Positions 6,794 to 7,594 of a stretch of 7,594 bases of DNA are shown in pieces; position 1 is the first letter of the stretch; each line of letters begins with the position of its first letter. This stretch comes from Burkholderia sp. GTDB taxonomy: Bacteria > Pseudomonadota > Gammaproteobacteria > Burkholderiales > Burkholderiaceae. Location of the stretch: positions 1 to 7,594 of the forward strand of contig JAQGMD010000286.1 of the NCBI GenBank assembly GCA_028292565.1, read 5' to 3'. Made by a program: the position numbers and the translations under genes. Below the pieces are notes generated by a model. The model was not told the origin of the DNA. It did no database searches and saw only the letters and a program-made list of their open reading frames with translations.

Positions 6794-7495
6794 ATGCGGA
6801 GCGAGTTCAACCAGAAATTTAGCCCCGAACTTGTTGAAATGAACGAGAAGTTACGGAAAGACCAGATGCGCGCGCTTGAGCCGCACGGGGCAAAGCCCAT
6901 CTCGGACCTCCCGAGAATGTCGGAGGTTGAACGAGCCAAGTGGTACTTTTGGAACCTGCATGAGAACCTGGATGAATTCCGGCGCCTTGAACCGACCGTG
7001 GTGGGGCAGGTGATGTGCACGCAACTGACGCTGACCGACGGCTTGCCGATGGAGGCGACAAAAACGGAATCGGGAAAGCGGGTATCCCTGCACACCAAAT
7101 GGCAACTGCGCCTGGTCTATTCGGCATTACAAAACGAGGAGAGCTTTCCGATCGGGGAAGGCTCGGTCGATCTGTTGATCTCCAACACCGCGCCGACCAG
7201 TCCGTCGCTGCAGAAAAACCAGAAAGGCTACCTCGACTCCGACAATTCGATGTTTCCGAACCAGCTGTTCCTGTATGGCTGGGTCAGCGAAAGCGTATGG
7301 GAAGAAGTGAAACCCCACCTCTATAGTCCCAGTCCCACCTGTCATACCGACATCATGTTGCGGGATAACTATGTGTTTCCGGTGAAGTCGGGGTTTGATT
7401 TTGTGGTGGGGCCGCCGGGGTCGGTGGGTATTACCAACCTGGAGTTCCGGGTGGCTTATTACTCGGGAGAGCGCAGGACTGCGCGGCGGAATTAG
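6794..7495 (+). CDS. Hypothetical soluble protein, 233 residues, family not recognised
   Basis: I cannot assign this protein to a family. From the ATG at 6794 it has 233 residues. It has no signal peptide or membrane segment, so it is probably cytoplasmic. The N-terminal third (1-67) looks helical and charged, with an aromatic-rich stretch RAKWYFWNLHENLDEFRRLE at 47-66. From about 69 on it alternates short hydrophobic strands with turns (QLTLTDGLPME, WQLRLVYSAL, GSVDLLISNT, NQLFLYGWVS, YVFPVKSGFDFVVGPPGS, NLEFRVAYYS), suggesting a mainly beta fold. It has two cysteines (75 and 183) and several Trp. The tail is basic (GERRTARRN). The frame also extends upstream without a stop to a TTG at 6635, but those residues look non-coding. 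The gene stands alone, with 206 bases before it and a palindromic repeat after it. The start is moderately sure; the reading frame is likely real. Confidence 0.7.
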   Translation: MRSEFNQKFSPELVEMNEKLRKDQMRALEPHGAKPISDLPRMSEVERAKWYFWNLHENLDEFRRLEPTVVGQVMCTQLTLTDGLPMEATKTESGKRVSLHTKWQLRLVYSALQNEESFPIGEGSVDLLISNTAPTSPSLQKNQKGYLDSDNSMFPNQLFLYGWVSESVWEEVKPHLYSPSPTCHTDIMLRDNYVFPVKSGFDFVVGPPGSVGITNLEFRVAYYSGERRTARRN

Positions 7496-7498
7496 GGT

Positions 7499-7594
7499 TT
7501 ACTCCCCCTCTCCCGCAAGCGGGAGAGGGAATAACCCACTCGTCGCGTCCGACAACTCCCGTACCTGAACCTGCCCAACTGTCAAAGCCCGCAG
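7499..7594 (-). other. Minus-strand open frame entering from the right edge, possible 3' end of a convergent gene
   Basis: A frame open from the window edge (7594) reads leftward for 31 codons and stops at TAA 7501-7499, running through the palindrome to end LFPLPLAGEGE. Such a tail is what the palindrome encodes whenever a frame crosses it, so this may be accidental. The visible part is too short to identify or to show coding character. Confidence 0.15.
7506..7529. repeat. Perfect palindrome, probable dispersed intergenic repeat, possible terminator
   Basis: CCCTCTCCCGC (7506-7516) and GCGGGAGAGGG (7519-7529) form a perfect 11-bp stem around AA, starting 10 bases after the preceding stop. 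No T-run follows on the plus strand, so it is not a classic rho-independent terminator in that direction. From memory, this CCCTCTCCC...GGGAGAGGG hairpin recurs between genes in many proteobacterial genomes, which makes a dispersed repeat the best reading. Confidence 0.7.

Noticed and set aside
1..7594. CRISPR array, tRNA or rRNA genes, complete insertion sequence
   Set aside because: I saw no regularly spaced repeats, no tRNA-like cloverleaf or rRNA signatures, and no transposase coding sequence.

Overview
The window looks like chromosomal DNA of a GC-rich (roughly 55-60 %) Gram-negative bacterium, most likely a betaproteobacterium. The reasons are a tripartite RND efflux operon, a phaA-phaB pair whose reductase closely resembles the PhaB of Cupriavidus/Ralstonia, and a CCCTCTCCCGC-type intergenic palindrome. 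The lineage is an inference from remembered family sequences; no search was run.

Layout. Bases 1-3808 hold a minus-strand efflux operon. A periplasmic adaptor (3808-2666) comes first. It is followed after 22 bases by an RND inner-membrane permease (2643 to beyond base 1), of which the first 881 residues are visible. A 483-base divergent intergenic region (3809-4291) has no convincing gene but contains several dyads and possible debris of a small mobile repeat. On the plus strand lie phaA (acetyl-CoA acetyltransferase, 4292-5467) and phaB (acetoacetyl-CoA reductase, 5517-6257), followed by a rho-independent terminator (6283-6330). Next come a 72-residue exported Lys/Ala/Pro-rich protein (6369-6587) and an unrecognised 233-residue soluble protein (best start 6794, end 7495). 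A perfect 11-bp-arm palindrome (7506-7529) follows the last gene.

How the genes work together. PhaA condenses two acetyl-CoA to acetoacetyl-CoA and PhaB reduces it with NADPH to (R)-3-hydroxybutyryl-CoA, the monomer for polyhydroxybutyrate. No PHA synthase (phaC), phasin or phaR is present in the window, so polymerisation must be encoded elsewhere. The efflux operon is read away from the pha genes and shows no functional link to them beyond sharing the intergenic region. The two genes after phaB have no assignable role.

Nothing here is a clear new multi-gene system. The items most worth a second look are the unrecognised 233-residue protein, the small basic exported protein behind the pha terminator, the structured intergenic region, and an A9 tract at the start of the adaptor gene.
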